Origin: Henricia sp. BOLD:AAB3569
Taxonomy: Eukaryota > Echinodermata > Asteroidea > Spinulosida > Echinasteridae
Assembly: GCA_037783545.1 (NCBI GenBank)
Contig: JBBELK010000485.1
Coordinates: forward strand, 744,001-808,000
DNA: 64,000 nucleotides
Direction of reading: 5' to 3'
Shown: piece after piece, positions 23,452 through 35,257 of the stretch
Layout: the number at the start of each line of letters is the position of its first letter
Numbering within the stretch: position 1 is the stretch's first letter
The notes under the pieces: generated by a model
The model's input: only the letters and a program-made list of their open reading frames with translations
Told to the model about the DNA's origin: nothing
Databases searched by the model: none
Position numbers and translations under genes: made by a program

Positions 23452-23895
23452 CTAATCGCGAACTTCAGCAGGTGTTGTTGGGAAATTAATTACTTCATTT
23501 CGCAGACGACACAAAGTAAGACTAACTCGTCTCAAATCACGCGAACAGGTGGCAATGCTGCAGCCATGCAGTTCACCTGCACAGTCCAGTAGGGATCCAG
23601 TTGCGTAGTATCGCAGGGCAATGAAGATTTGCAGACTAGCGTCTATAGAATGATTCCGATGAGTTGGATGGGTTAGATGTGCCCCAATTCTGTCAATGAT
23701 GTTTGTGCAGCCGAGCCGAGTAAAACGGTACTTTTTATACATTTCCACATTATCAAATATATCTAGTGGGTTCTTCCTGTCCCTAAATACCCTCTCTCTC
23801 TGCGAAATGCGCGACGATTTTGCATTAAAAGCAGATGAGGAGCCATAATTAAGAATTTGTTGTTGAACACAGCAGTGACAGCACTTACAATACAA
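23452..23895 (-). pseudogene. truncated Harbinger nuclease, second copy
   Basis: Same gene as at 5780-6305, starting at an equivalent ATG. About 105 bp present in copy one (roughly 5762-5868) are deleted here, so even the VVGAVDGTHV block is gone and the frame ends at the deletion. A few point differences and a loss of six bases (near 23510) distinguish the copies. Not functional. Confidence 0.78.
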
Positions 23896-24388
23896 AAATT
23901 GATGTTTAATTTTCCCGCCAAATAAGCAGTCACATGATATTTAAGATCAATTGCGTTGCTTCTACAATTGATACGGATCAAGCGTGAGAATAAGATTGAT
24001 TGGTAAAGATGATAAGTTTAATATCAATATTAAATTTCTTTATGAAACAGAAGATAAGATTAATTGTAAATATTATGATTTAAAATTGATTGCTTATGAG
24101 ATAAGACTCATTTCGGGAGGATAAGATTAATTGTAGAGCTTAATGAAACACCCCCCTGCAACGCAGACATATGGAAACGTTTCGTCTGGAACACGCGCCA
24201 ACAACCCAAACACACGCAAAATGATGTCGCAGACAATCGGAAGAGTTGAAATGGATCCAACTTTGCCGATTGTCTGCGTGTTGGTACCGTCCCCGCGCAA
24301 ACCATGTTTATGAATGGAAACATGTTTACGTTATGTTGCGTCACGTGTTTTTTTCCCACAATGCAGTGCGCAGAAATGCAAAATTAAA

Positions 24389-24865
24389 ATGGCGGAAATG
24401 GCAGACGTTGATGGTCACGGCGATGAGACGAAAAATGTTTCCAATGAGGTATTGATGGAATGCATCAGAAAATATCGAGCTCTTTACGACAAGTCCTGCA
24501 AGGACTTCAAGAACCTTAGGGCCAAGCAAAATGCTTGGACAGCAGTAGGAAATGAGATAGGGCTAGGTGTGGCTGAGGCACAGTCTAGATATGGAAATAT
24601 TCGCACGATTTTTGCGAGGTATGTCAAGGCTCTACGGCAGCTCCCCTCAGGATCGGGCCTCGCTGATGTTCAACTTAAAGAAGAGTTTGAATATCTGAGG
24701 TGGTTGATCGTGCACATCAAGCACAGAAAGACGGTGTGCAACATGATGAAACCCCACAAGACCGGTAGTCAGGGAGATGCAAGCCTAGCAATGGTTGTTG
24801 GTCATGTTGGTCATGTTGGCATGGTTGGTGCCCCGGGCCCGGTGGTGCCTCCAGCCATACTGTAA
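24389..24865 (+). CDS. MADF-domain protein of a Harbinger element, second copy
   Basis: Nearly identical to 6799-7266 with the same start context and the same truncation by an LTR. It differs by an in-frame 9-bp repeat adding one GHV unit near the C-terminus. The MADF residues (AWTAVGNEIGL, GNIRTIFARYVK) are unchanged. The shared LTR junction shows that the retrotransposon inserted before the block was duplicated. Confidence 0.75.
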   Translation: MAEMADVDGHGDETKNVSNEVLMECIRKYRALYDKSCKDFKNLRAKQNAWTAVGNEIGLGVAEAQSRYGNIRTIFARYVKALRQLPSGSGLADVQLKEEFEYLRWLIVHIKHRKTVCNMMKPHKTGSQGDASLAMVVGHVGHVGMVGAPGPVVPPAIL

Positions 24866-25075
24866 CGGGATTGTATACCAGTCTATTGGACAGTTTACCA
24901 GTCTAACTATAAGGTAATAGTGCATGCTGGGAAGTGACCTTTGACCGTTCTGTTCTAAGATGGCAACCAGTGAATGATCGTGTAATAAATGTTCTTGTAC
25001 TCAATCCGGTAAGATCTTGTCGATCATTGCATAGTTCCTGTCCAGGATGGATCAAAAATAACCTTGCCCGTTACA
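24861..25075 (+). mobile_element. 5' LTR, second copy
   Basis: 215 bp with the same TGTAACGGG...CCCGTTACA ends as 7262-7476 and one or two substitutions. Followed by the same primer-binding-like sequence. Confidence 0.88.
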
Positions 25076-25272
25076 AATTGGCGTAGTCGGCAGGATTCGT
25101 CTAAGGACTTTGTATTTTTGATCAAAGAGCCGGAACAAATTGACGTCAAATCATTCACGCCGAGTCACATGTTTTGGGCTGTTGTTTACACTCGTTTGGG
25201 ATATCACAAAAACCCTACAGTGAAATAAGCCATTAACTTGTTAACACCGCTGTGTTTACTATCCACTGAATA

Positions 25273-26477
25273 ATGGATCGAGCAACTTATTTGAGCCGGT
25301 TCACAGCCGAACATATCACCAGACTTTGTGAACTAAACCACATAGATGTAACCGCAGTAAAGACTAAACAAGAGCGAATAGTCTGTCTTTGCGATTTGCC
25401 TACCCTTGTAGAGGAAAACCCACCTCTTCCAGGTTTTGATTTGCTCAAGCTCGTGCAAGAACTTGAGTTCAGTCGCCAACATGAAACCGAAAAGTTATGC
25501 AAGACGCTTGCTAGCGCTGTCCTGGAGTCTGCCAAGACACCCCCTATTGTTAATGTGGGACCCAAGCTACCCGACTTCCACAAGTTAGGGCCAGACGACG
25601 ACATTTCTTGCTACTTAAATACTTTTGAACGTCTAGCCACAGCAGCTGGAAAACCGAAAGAAGAATGGCCACGTTTGTTGGAGCCATACTCAACAGACAA
25701 AGCGCAAAAGGCGTTTCACTCCCTAAATGAAGTTGACAAACAAGACTACGACAAAATCGTGGAAGTAATCCATAGGCGCTACTTTTTAACCCCAGAAGCG
25801 TACCGTCAGAAATTTAAGACGGACACTAAACAATCGGGAGAAACCTTCGAAGAATTCGCTCACCGCCTTGAGTGGAATTTTTACAAGTGGGTGAAACTGC
25901 CACAAGAAAAGTTAAAGGATTTTGATGTGAAACGAGCCTTCGGTCTTGTTTTAACGGACCAGTTCCTATCTGCTGTGGGAGATGAGCAACTTCGTCTCAA
26001 AATACGAGAGAAGACATTTCCAACACTCATGGCAGCTGCTAAAGCTGCTGATGAGATAGTTCTGCAACGTCGAACCAACAACCTCGAAGGATCGCACAAA
26101 ACGCCGTTCAGACAAAGCCCCTCAGCATCCATGGCTAACCGAACCGAGGCAAACGAATTCCGATCAAGTAGTACGACGAGTCAATTTAGTGCCACTAAGC
26201 CTAAATCAGATATGACGCCCCATGGTAACCGCGGTCAGTTTGATATAACGCGACGCCGCTCGTACAACTTAGTCTGCTACCGCTGTAAGCAGATGGGCCA
26301 TCGTGAGGCAGACTGCCCAATGCCTCCACCACCTAAGCCGAAATCAGCGATAAATAACGCCGCCGAAGAGAGTCGCCCTACGCCCAAACCCCGCCCCCCT
26401 GAACCCGTCACGCGCTCCACTAACGAGGTGCGCATACTACAATCTTCGAACGTCGCAACGCATATCGACACAGAAAC
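25273..26477 (+). pseudogene. Gag polyprotein, second copy, right side truncated
   Basis: Intact Gag frame from the ATG with capsid-like region and zinc knuckle CYRCKQMGHREADC, reading through the place where copy one is interrupted (26379-26381 is the single TAC). It continues into the Gag-protease linker (NEVRILQSSNVATHI) and then breaks at 26478, where unrelated inverted-repeat sequence begins before the DTGS motif. The visible ORF to 26559 has a non-native tail. No downstream pol genes are present. Confidence 0.88.
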
Positions 26478-26640
26478 TAGTCTTTGTGAAAGACTGTCTT
26501 ACGTTGCTTGGTTCGTGTACGTGCGCGGTCGACATTGCACCGTGTGGACAGGGTACTAGTTTATGTGCCATTGGGTTCAGTCTGTAAGACAGTCTTTGGA
26601 ATCTTTCCACCTGTCACGTGAGACCAGGGACTTTGACCTG
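26478..26640 (+). repeat. left arm of an 8.9-kb-spaced inverted repeat
   Basis: Begins TAGTCTTTGTGAAAGAC. The reverse complement of 35258-35423 matches it over about 160 bp, with an internal duplication in the right arm. Could be the two ends of one large element (26478-35423) or two MITEs in opposite orientation. No matching target duplication was found. Confidence 0.75.
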
Positions 26641-27042
26641 AACATACATATTCAAACGAAGGTCATTTTGGAATCGCCCAATCGCAAAGATGATATCATT
26701 GCTCATGAATAATGATGTAAGACTGGTGACATGATAAACTCTATAACTAGATCTAACGGTACGTACGGAAGCGCACTGTACGCCCTACGAATGTACCGAT
26801 GTGCTCCCCACCAAGTCCAAGTTGGCAGCGTAAAACGTTCGTCGTTGGACTTTTTAGGTGATCGGGCCAACAGCCCGATCACCTATTGCTCTCGTACGAT
26901 TTCTTTATTTTTTTTTTTTTTTTTCTTTTTCTTTTTCTTTTTCCACTCAAACGTTTCCAGAGGTTTTCTTCAAAACGGTTCAAGCTATCAACTTAAAACT
27001 TGGTAGGAACATCAACCCCAATGTGAAGATGTGCATACAAGT
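26641..27042. other. no gene; short hairpin and poly-T
   Basis: A hairpin AGGTGATCGGGC / GCCCGATCACCT lies at 26856-26884 followed by a T-rich tract (26905-26945). A related word with CCCCGATCACC recurs near 30473. Together they look like one dispersed repeat family. Confidence 0.5.
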
Positions 27043-27770
27043 GTGACGTCATTGTGACGTCATTAGGTATCAAATTACAAACCAAAAATGACCAAAATAT
27101 GCATGTTTTAAAATGCTTCCGTCTGGAAAACCACGTGACCCATGATCTTCGTATTTGACAGGCCTATATATCAGATCATGGCCTACAATTTTCTTCGTGT
27201 GGGCATTTTCATCTGACCCTTTCTTCTGGGGTCAATCTGAGGTCAAAGTTCAACGAAAACGAAAATCTCAATTTTTGCACTTATTGAGCAACAATGCCCA
27301 TCAAACCAAGCTGAATCTTTAAGAAACTAAGTACAGGCATAGGTCCTATAGCAGACTTTCACCAGCGTGTTTAATATTATGATGGCATCAAGCGTGACGT
27401 CATCGTGACGTCATTAAGTATCAAATTACACCTCCCAAAAAACCAAAATATGCATATTTTAAAATGCTTCCATCTCGAAAACCACGTGACCCAGGATCTT
27501 CGTATTTGGCAGGTTTATAGATGACATTCTGTGCTACAACTTTCTTTGTGTGGGCATTTTCATCTGACCCTTCCTTCTGGGGTCAATTGGAGGTCAAAGT
27601 TCAACGAAAACGGAAATCTCAGTTTTTACACTTACCAGTAACAATGCCCATCAAACCAAGCTGAATCGTTAGTAAATTAGATACAGACATAGGCCCTACG
27701 GCAGACTTTCACCAGCATGTATAGTATCATGACGTCATCAGGTGTCAAATTACAAAAATTCAAAGGTTAT
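27043..27770 (+). repeat. ~345-bp tandem/dispersed repeat with CRE-type words
   Basis: The block GTGACGTCATTGTGACGTCATT followed by (A/G)GTATCAAATTAC occurs at about 27043 and 27391, and a third related start occurs at about 27729. Between them the text is closely similar, including AAACCACGTGACCCA and CATCTGACCCTTC. Related sequence is also at 29940-30230. Confidence 0.75.
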
Positions 27771-29187
27771 TATTTTCAAAATTCATATCTCAAGAACCGT
27801 AATACTGTTCCACAGACGGACTACTTCTGTTATCGTGAACAGAGAGCCCCATATACTCCACACACAGCGCCCGTGGTTACTGCACATTCCTATGGGCACA
27901 CACAACTTCCGGCGAGTTCGTGTCAGTGGTACACACTTCAACGCTAAAACGAATCGGGCTAAATAAGATCGGAACACTTCGGGTAAAGATTTGCGCGTTC
28001 TGATTGGCCGGTTGGCTTAGAAACGTCATCATCGGAAAAGAGTATGCTTCCAGCTAGCCTGGGGTCCATTCGCGTACAAAATCGACCGCGGGTTGCAACT
28101 TTTGCGATCAAAAACATTTTTTCTCGTCCATAAAGCGATCCATAATCAACGTGAATCACCAAGCGACAAGGTATGTATACAAAAGTAGACATTAAACAAT
28201 CCTACCATACTGACAAAAAGTCCGTAAGGCCTACCATTTGTCGCAAAAATGTACTTTTAGGAGGGCATGTTGAGCAGGAATCCGAGACTTCGCTCGCGTG
28301 CAATGTCCACACCGACGTACGACCGAGTTCCACGCCGTGTGTAGGGCCGGGACGTACGGCGGTGGTGTGCCCACTGCATACGCGATGATCTCGTAATTCC
28401 CGTGAAACAAGCAATGATGCAGCGTTAGAAAACCTGCGTTTTACGTCAATCTGTGCAAAATTGTGTGCCAATTTTGTAACTGATATTGAATTTATTAACA
28501 TTCAAAGACAATACGTGATATCAGATACACCAATTAAAGATATTTAGTTGTTACTTAACAAATGAAGGCAAATAATTTGTTGAGTAATATTATTCTTTGT
28601 CAATTATTTTTGCAGCTTTTCTGTGGTCCTCGTCCTGTGACATACCACCAGTGAGCCTGAAGATGAAAAAGGGTAGTACGAGTCCCTTGATGATGCAGAA
28701 TCGTCATCCATAGTTGAGCCTCCTGCCCGTAGTAACATCTGTAATTACTATTATTTGTAAAGATTTAAATATAACCTCTAGGCTCCACATCCGTTTGTTT
28801 TGATCAAAACATAAATTATTTATCTCTGAAGAATAATACGTCATTCTCTTCTCTGTTTTGTATTTAATGTAACTTTGTAAGCAATTTGGAAAGTTGTACA
28901 GTTTGTGTGTGGATGCGCTTCCTGTCATTATTTTTTGCTGCCCTCAATCCACACCTCTCCAAAATAGTATTGGCTTGGTAATTAACACATACAGTGATTG
29001 ATTATGTCAATTAAATTATTGATGCAAGTCCCAATCTTGACAATAGACAGATTTGATTATATCAGTATCTCTTATCAATCTATTTTTCAACATTAATTGG
29101 GGAAAAATAAGGTTCCCTTAACAATCAACATTTTTGCATAAATTATGCAAATTATGGGATTTCAATATAAACTAATTATCTGTAGTT
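27771..29187. other. no gene seen
   Basis: Only short ORFs. The GC-richer part at 27960-28390 has small ORFs on both strands, none recognised. AT-rich beyond 28400. Confidence 0.5.
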
Positions 29188-29283
29188 AAGCAGGTTTGAT
29201 TATTACAATGTCTTGCATCATTTAATTAAAGTAAATACTTTAATTAAATGATGCAAGATGCATTGTAATAATCAAACCTGCTT
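29188..29283. repeat. 96-bp palindrome
   Basis: AAGCAGGTTTGATTATTACA at the left mirrors the right end, and the inner CTTGCATCATTTAATTAAAG mirrors across a 9-nt centre. One base differs by an indel. Likely a fold-back MITE. Confidence 0.8.
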
Positions 29284-30283
29284 AAGATAAATTTGAGAAA
29301 AATGAGTTTTCCCTTGAAAATTGACCGTTTTTGCATAAATTATTAATTTATTATGCAAATGAGGTATTTAAAATATAAATTAATTATCTGTCCTTGTACA
29401 TATATTAATAACTGTTGTTTGTACCAACTTTGGGCCATCCAGGATAGAGTTGAGCAAAGATATATAACCAAAAGTATAAGCCACAGTGACCATTGTCGGT
29501 GCCAAATTAGAAATAAAGAAAAACATAGGATAACCTTTGACCTGCCGATGAATTTTTACCCTGTTTTCAATTATCCAAACCGACTGTAGCTTCGCAATGC
29601 AAAATCCGATTTGAAAAAAATAAACAGATTTCTTCTAGTCAATAACCACTCTTTCAATTGACACTGATTTTAAATCGATGTGGGCTTTAAAATAAAAGGG
29701 TTGAAACTGCCTAAATTATAATTATAGATACTTGAACAATTCTTTCACAACATGATAAGTCTAAATGAACTGAACAAATCATACGATGTCATGACCCCTG
29801 TGTGACGCCTACTTCCGGTCCAAACCGGAAGTTCTTCGAAAATGTGCAAATTTTTAGCATTTTTAATGCAAATAGATTCAAAGTGGTAGTGAATTTGACC
29901 ATATTTCTACGGAACGAAATGTTTCCACACATGTGGACCTTTTGACTATACCATTGGTGACGTCATGACATGGACGGTGGTTACGTAATGTGGTGTCAAA
30001 TTACGCAAATTTGGAGCTGAGATGTTTTAAAATGCTGTATCTTGAAAACTACAACAGATATTGGTATGATTCCTTCGCCACATTTAAGAACTTGATGTTC
30101 AACATATTGTTCAACAATTTGTGCACAAAATTGTGACGTCATGATGTCGTCACAGGTGTCACATTACAAGATTTCAAAGATTATTATTTCAACAATTCAT
30201 ATCTCAAAACGGTGCAAGCTATCAACCCCCCAGCTATGGCGGATATGCAGGGAGGAGATATTAGTTACCGGATTAGTGTATAC
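29284..30283. other. no gene; contains a copy of the CRE-word repeat
   Basis: From about 29940 to 30230 the sequence resembles the 27.0-27.8 kb repeat (TGACGTCATGA, TCAAATTAC, CAAAACGGTGCAAGCTATCAA). The rest is AT-rich and unrecognised. Confidence 0.5.
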
Positions 30284-30404
30284 AGCAGCCGATTTCACGA
30301 AACTTTACGCAATTGCGCAAGTCCACCTACGCCATAAGTTATTGCGCAAGTAATGGCGTAAGTGGACTTGCGCAATTGAGTAAAGTTTCGTGAAATCGGC
30401 TGCT
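30284..30404. repeat. 121-bp palindrome
   Basis: AGCAGCCGATTTCACGAAAC at 30284 is mirrored at the right end, and the arms of about 53 bp carry only a few mismatches around a short AT-rich centre. It contains repeated TTGCGCAA words. Likely a fold-back MITE. Confidence 0.85.
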
Positions 30405-30998
30405 GAACTTCCATTTTTGCCATTCCACAGGTGATAACAACGTCTGAAATTCATCACAAAATGTTCATTTACCCCGATCACCTGGCGTTTGTAACAACAA
30501 ACGTCATACCTCTAGTTTAGGTTTGTTTCTATAGATTTCTGAGTATAAATAATGACCGCCAGAAGCAGGGGCTAATCAAAATTAGGAGAGACGGACAGAT
30601 CTTCGGAGGACATTTTACAAAAATAAAAAAATTCGAACCGTGTCCGGAAACTGGGCCATGCAGCAACGATAAATGTTTTCCTTCCTCTGTTGATTTAACG
30701 AGTAAGAATTTACAAGTCGGACATCACTATTGCTATTCCTTGACAAAATGACTAAATAACCAATGTTAGCCGTCATTAGGTGCAGATCTGATAGAAAAAC
30801 AAATTTGGCAGGAAGAAATTAGATTATATTTTAATTTTGACAAAACTTAGTAAGTAGATGAAGTTGACTTATAAATTCTTTCCTTTTTCATATAAAATAA
30901 TACCATTGGTAAAGGGTTGAGAAGTTGATCATAATTGTTTCTTTAAAAACAAAATGACTCGGCTAGCATTGTAATGTGCAGATTTGATGGGAAAAAAA
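30405..30998. other. no gene seen
   Basis: AT-rich, no supported ORF. Includes the CCCCGATCACC word near 30473 related to 26856. Confidence 0.5.
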
Positions 30999-31139
30999 TA
31001 GACCCCTTGCACAGCGGCCATGACAGAAGGCAGTCACCTGGTCACATTGCGTCATGCACGAGTATGCACTTTATGGATCTATTGTCACATTTAAATATAA
31101 AAACCTGCCCTCTGTCATGGCCGCCGTGCAAGGGGTCTA
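30999..31139. mobile_element. 141-bp MITE, TAGACCCCTTGCAC ends
   Basis: Left TAGACCCCTTGCACAGCGGC and right end are inverted with one mismatch over about 30 bp. Adjacent A-rich DNA makes the target duplication ambiguous, possibly a TA dinucleotide. Confidence 0.75.
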
Positions 31140-31404
31140 AATCAAGTGGCAAAAATTTAAGATTTTGGGAAAAAACACATTTGTTCAGCCTGTCTCATAT
31201 GTTTTGCACACAAGGTCTGAAGCCATGATCACCTTCTCAATTCTTTCGGGTACTGGTACCTTATTATGAGAAATTGCCAACTATTTTGTTGTTGACAATT
31301 TGCAAACAAATTATTTACCATTTATTCAACACAAAAACCATGCATTTGTTCAGCCTGTCTCGCATGTTTTGCACACATTTATTAAGCCATGATCCGGTAC
31401 CTTC

Positions 31405-32085
31405 TTGCTACTTCCAAATACTGAAAGCCACCCAGATCAAACTGCATGGCTTTCAAGAACAGCATTTTTCCCCCCATCAAAACCGTTGCTCAAAATGGAA
31501 TCTTTAGTTTACTCATTTTACTGTGCGGTCAGTAAATGGAAGATTTACGTCAAATGACTTTACACTCGTAAAGTTGCTACGCGGGTCGCTTTGACAAAAA
31601 GCCGTTTAGTGGTAATTTGACGTAAATCCTCCATTTACTGACCGCAGAGTGGCACGCTAAAACAAATCTCCCCTCGTCCAAAAATGGTACGTGCTGGATC
31701 TGGTATGGTGCTTGACACGTTATACGCGAGCGCCATAGCGCAGGCAGGACTTCAGATTTCAGCCACCGAGAGTGGAAATGTGGAGAAGTAAAACGTGCAT
31801 TAGTTGAAGGTCTACTTCAGAATGTAAATTTGATGGTGAAATTGATAAAAACGAAGCCGTGTACGTCAGTCTTGAGAGTATTTCGGCCAGGGAGGTGTGT
31901 AGAACGTGTGGAGATTCAGATGTTACCAAAAATAGCAATTTCCTGTAAAATGAGTAAACTAAAGATTCCATTTTGAGCAACGGTTTTGATGGGGGGGAGG
32001 GGGGGGGGGGGGGGGGAAATGGAAATGCTGTTCTTGAAAGCCATGCAGTTTGATCTGGGTGGCTTTCAGTATTTGGAAGTACCTT
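31405..32085. repeat. fold-back: 31405-31521 inverted at 31946-32085
   Basis: The segment with AGCCACCCAGATCAAACTGC and CAAAACCGTTGCTCAAAATG is repeated in inverse orientation on the right. A 26-base G run (31991-32016) lies in the right arm where the left arm has a short C run. A related direct repeat (TTATTTACCATTTATTCAAC) flanks both arms, at about 31312 and 32142. Confidence 0.75.
31525..31645. mobile_element. 121-bp MITE
   Basis: GCGGTCAGTAAATGGAAGAT on the left mirrors ATCCTCCATTTACTGACCGC on the right, arms of about 31 bp. It lies between the arms of the larger fold-back. Confidence 0.75.
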
Positions 32086-34225
32086 CGTGCGAGAAATTGC
32101 CTGATAGTTTTTTTTGTTTTTTTTACAATTTGCAAATGAATTATTTACCATTTATTCAACACAAAAACCATGCATGTATTTTAAAGGGTTTTGAATTATG
32201 GCCGAGTGAAATTTTAAAAGGCATTCTTTAGTTCTGTAATGCGTTTGGTACCATTTTTGAAAGTTTACCAATCATGTCTTTAAACCTAAGGAATGAAAGC
32301 AATGATTGAAAGATAGGGCATAAACATTTTCTTGTGATAAGCAGATTGTTTTACTATAGTACTAATAATTAGTACAAATCTTATAAGTGACGTTATTAAT
32401 ACAGCTTGCTGTGTTGCTATATCAATGCAGGCACGAATTTACTTGTCTTTCCAAAAAAATAATTGTCCCAAGCACTGACACTATACATGTAAAGAATAAA
32501 CAAAAACTTGGAGGTCAGAGTTCAATTGTTATGTAGCATTTATTTCGTGTAGTTGGAGGCATGCTTCCCAGTGGACTCAAACTGTCAAATTTTGTTCACA
32601 TGTACGCTTTTCTATACAGGAGCAGGGGTTGATATCACAAAGAATTGTGACGTGTCGCAAAAGTAGCCAAATCCATCGGAACTCGCTGAACCCATTGCAA
32701 GATGTGATAGATTTGGTAGACTTGTGACACGTCGCAAGTCTTTGACCCCATGGCCCAAATTCATTCTGCTCTTTAAGTTTAAGCAGGAATATACATGTAC
32801 CTTTATAGCTCAGAAAAATTAACTTTCAAAATCCACTAGCTAATCTCATGACATCAGTAAGCCAAGCATCACCACGAAATTGGGCACTTTTACAGTGGAG
32901 CTTTCATAAGGGCACAAAATGTGTCTATTCCCTCCTTGGACAGTTTGCTCAAATTTTCAACATGTAGGTTCATTCATGATTATTAAAGAACTGTCCTAGT
33001 TACATGTACATCTGCATGGAAGTTGTACCTTTCAATTAGGCCTCCATGTTATGTGAATACACCATGGAGTGTACATGTACTTACATGTAGCTGATTACAT
33101 GCTCAAAAAAGAAGTTGTCATGCAAGGCTTCAATACAGTCTAATTCATTATGATTAAAGACTACTGTTTTGTGTGTGGCTGTCCGTTGCAATTGACATAA
33201 GTCAATAAGTGAAATAAAAAGTCTTGTGTAGCTTTAATTTTCCATCATTCATCAAATATGGAAACCCCAGACACGAAGCAGCAACAGGACATTTTACATT
33301 AAAAGAAGACCAAAGCGTGGAGACAAAGGATTGCACACTCTTCTGTTGGGAGAAGCCGCAAGTAGTCAGGAAGTATACGGACTGATGAGAATCCCGTGTA
33401 GATGAAGGTCAATCTTATTCCTCATTTTCTGAAGAAAAAAGCAAAATAATCGCATACGATAGTAAATCGTGAGAATTTGGTAAGAATCTGTCTAAAACAG
33501 CGTTTAATTGTAATTACTAAATTCATTTTCCCCCGTGGCTCATCAAATGCACATCAAGGACACAGCATTTTCCACAGGTCTGGTCTCTACTACACTGTTT
33601 CAAGCAGGTACGAGTTGTTCATGCATAAAGCTGAACTGAACACTTGTGTAGGCAAAAGTGCCCTGTTTTATCATGATTTTTGTAATATCAGCATGAAAAG
33701 CTTGTTATAAGGTGGATCTTGTATTAATAATTATGTGATTATTGTCACTGTTCCCCTGTACAGAGACTGCAAAAGGAAATACCAGTAAATGCTCAACATG
33801 GGTTTGTGCCCGGGGTTTGTGTGTGCCATCATGGGTGGATTGACTGCTATCTTGTGGCATTGGAATTTTTGTTAAAGAAAAGATTATCAATTACAACAAA
33901 TTTTACCTCGCAGAAATACTTTGCCGACAGAGATTCCATCTTCTGTACCGTACTTTATTGAAACTCTGCTGATTTGTGGGTCTGAGGAGAACAAAGAGAA
34001 ACGAAAGTGAAAGAAATGGTTAGAATAAAAACCATCATTCATCAAATATACATAATTAAAGTGTTTTCAAGCAAACACTTGAAATATTTTCATTGCTAAA
34101 ACGTGTTTCCTGCAGACCAAATTTACCCGGTTTGTCCTCCAGATTGGAAGTGTGAACAAATAGAGCCCATGCTATGATGCTTTCCTGCTAGCAGCTATGT
34201 GCGTTTCCCCACATGGCTATATTGT
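32086..34225. other. no gene seen
   Basis: About 2.1 kb of AT-rich DNA with short ORFs only. A weak inverted pair (TTGTGACGTGTCGCAA near 32645 and TTGTGACACGTCGCAA near 32725, with further loose pairing) may mark a small repeat. Confidence 0.5.
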
Positions 34226-34240
34226 CCCCCCCCCCCGCCT

Positions 34241-34274
<34 letters not shown>

Positions 34275-34287
34275 CCTCCCCCCCCCA
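34226..34287 (+). repeat. ~60-base C-rich homopolymer tract
   Basis: Almost uninterrupted C with a few G/T. The opposite strand could form G-quadruplex structures. Such tracts are error-prone in sequencing. Confidence 0.8.
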
Positions 34288-34850
34288 GTCATCCATCTGG
34301 AGGACAAACTCAGGAGGGTCGTCACCGTGACAAGATTTGGGAAGTTGATCATAATTGTTTTCTTTAAAATGAATCATCTAGCATTGGAATGTGCATATTT
34401 AATGGGAAATTAACAACATTTCGAGTGGCAAGATTTAAGATTTTGCGAGGAATCACTTAGAAATTTACAAACCTGTCTCATATGTTTTGCAAGCAGTATG
34501 CACGCAAGGTCTGAAGCCGTGATCAACTTCCCGATTATTTCCGAAATCTTAAGTTAACATTTCCACAATAAAAGTACGATTTCTTAACGGAATTTCACGT
34601 TTTGGTGATATTATGCCGTAATAACTTAAGACAAATGTAGTGCAGGCATTTCAGTAAAATTTTACCACGATGCGAGTGAATCTGCATCATGTAGCATGTG
34701 TGTAGGCCTATGCAAACATGTCGTTCGTTACAATTATCCTTCAGCATATGCGGATATTTTGTAAACACCATCATTTTACAGCATTCCTACCTTCAAATCT
34801 TCAAATCTTGCACCTACGCCGCTGAGAAGTACCTGCATCCTTTGCTAAAC
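34288..34850. other. no gene seen
   Basis: AT-rich sequence; the part around 34340-34520 resembles 30930-31200 (GTTGATCATAATTGTTT, TGTCTCATATGTTTTGC), so it is a dispersed repeat. Confidence 0.45.
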
Positions 34851-35033
34851 CAGGCGCGGATCCAGAGGGGGGTTTTGGGGGTCAAAACCCCCCCTGCTCC
34901 GACACCAAAAAATATAATGCAATGCATTTTTTGCGTGTCCGTCTGTCCGAAACAAGCAGACATAAAAATCTGATGGGCAAAACCCCTCCCTGGTGGCAAA
35001 ACCCCCTCCTGGAAAAATTCCTGGATCCGCCTG
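34851..35033. mobile_element. 183-bp repeat with GGCGCGGATCCAG-type ends
   Basis: CAGGCGCGGATCCAG at the left and CTGGATCCGCCTG at the right are inverted. Inside are paired GGGGG/CCCCC runs. Small elements with such ends are common in animal genomes. Confidence 0.65.
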
Positions 35034-35257
35034 TCTTTTGATATAATCCTCGTCGCTTCTGTTAACACGGTGACGATCCGCCATCATAAATCCTCAAAAT
35101 CACCACGCACATTTCTGTTTATCGTTACGTCGTGTGGAAAGTCTTGCATACAGTACAACTACTTCGAGGTACAGGTACACGACCTTCACACGCCGTACAT
35201 TCGGAAACAGGTTATGCTAATCATTACGTCACGTAGGAATGTGCTCGGAATTTCGCG

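Noticed and set aside
27043..27770. Possible CRISPR-like or regulatory array
   Set aside because: Repeat unit is ~345 bp with no short repeat/spacer structure, and the organism is eukaryotic; it is an ordinary dispersed/tandem repeat.
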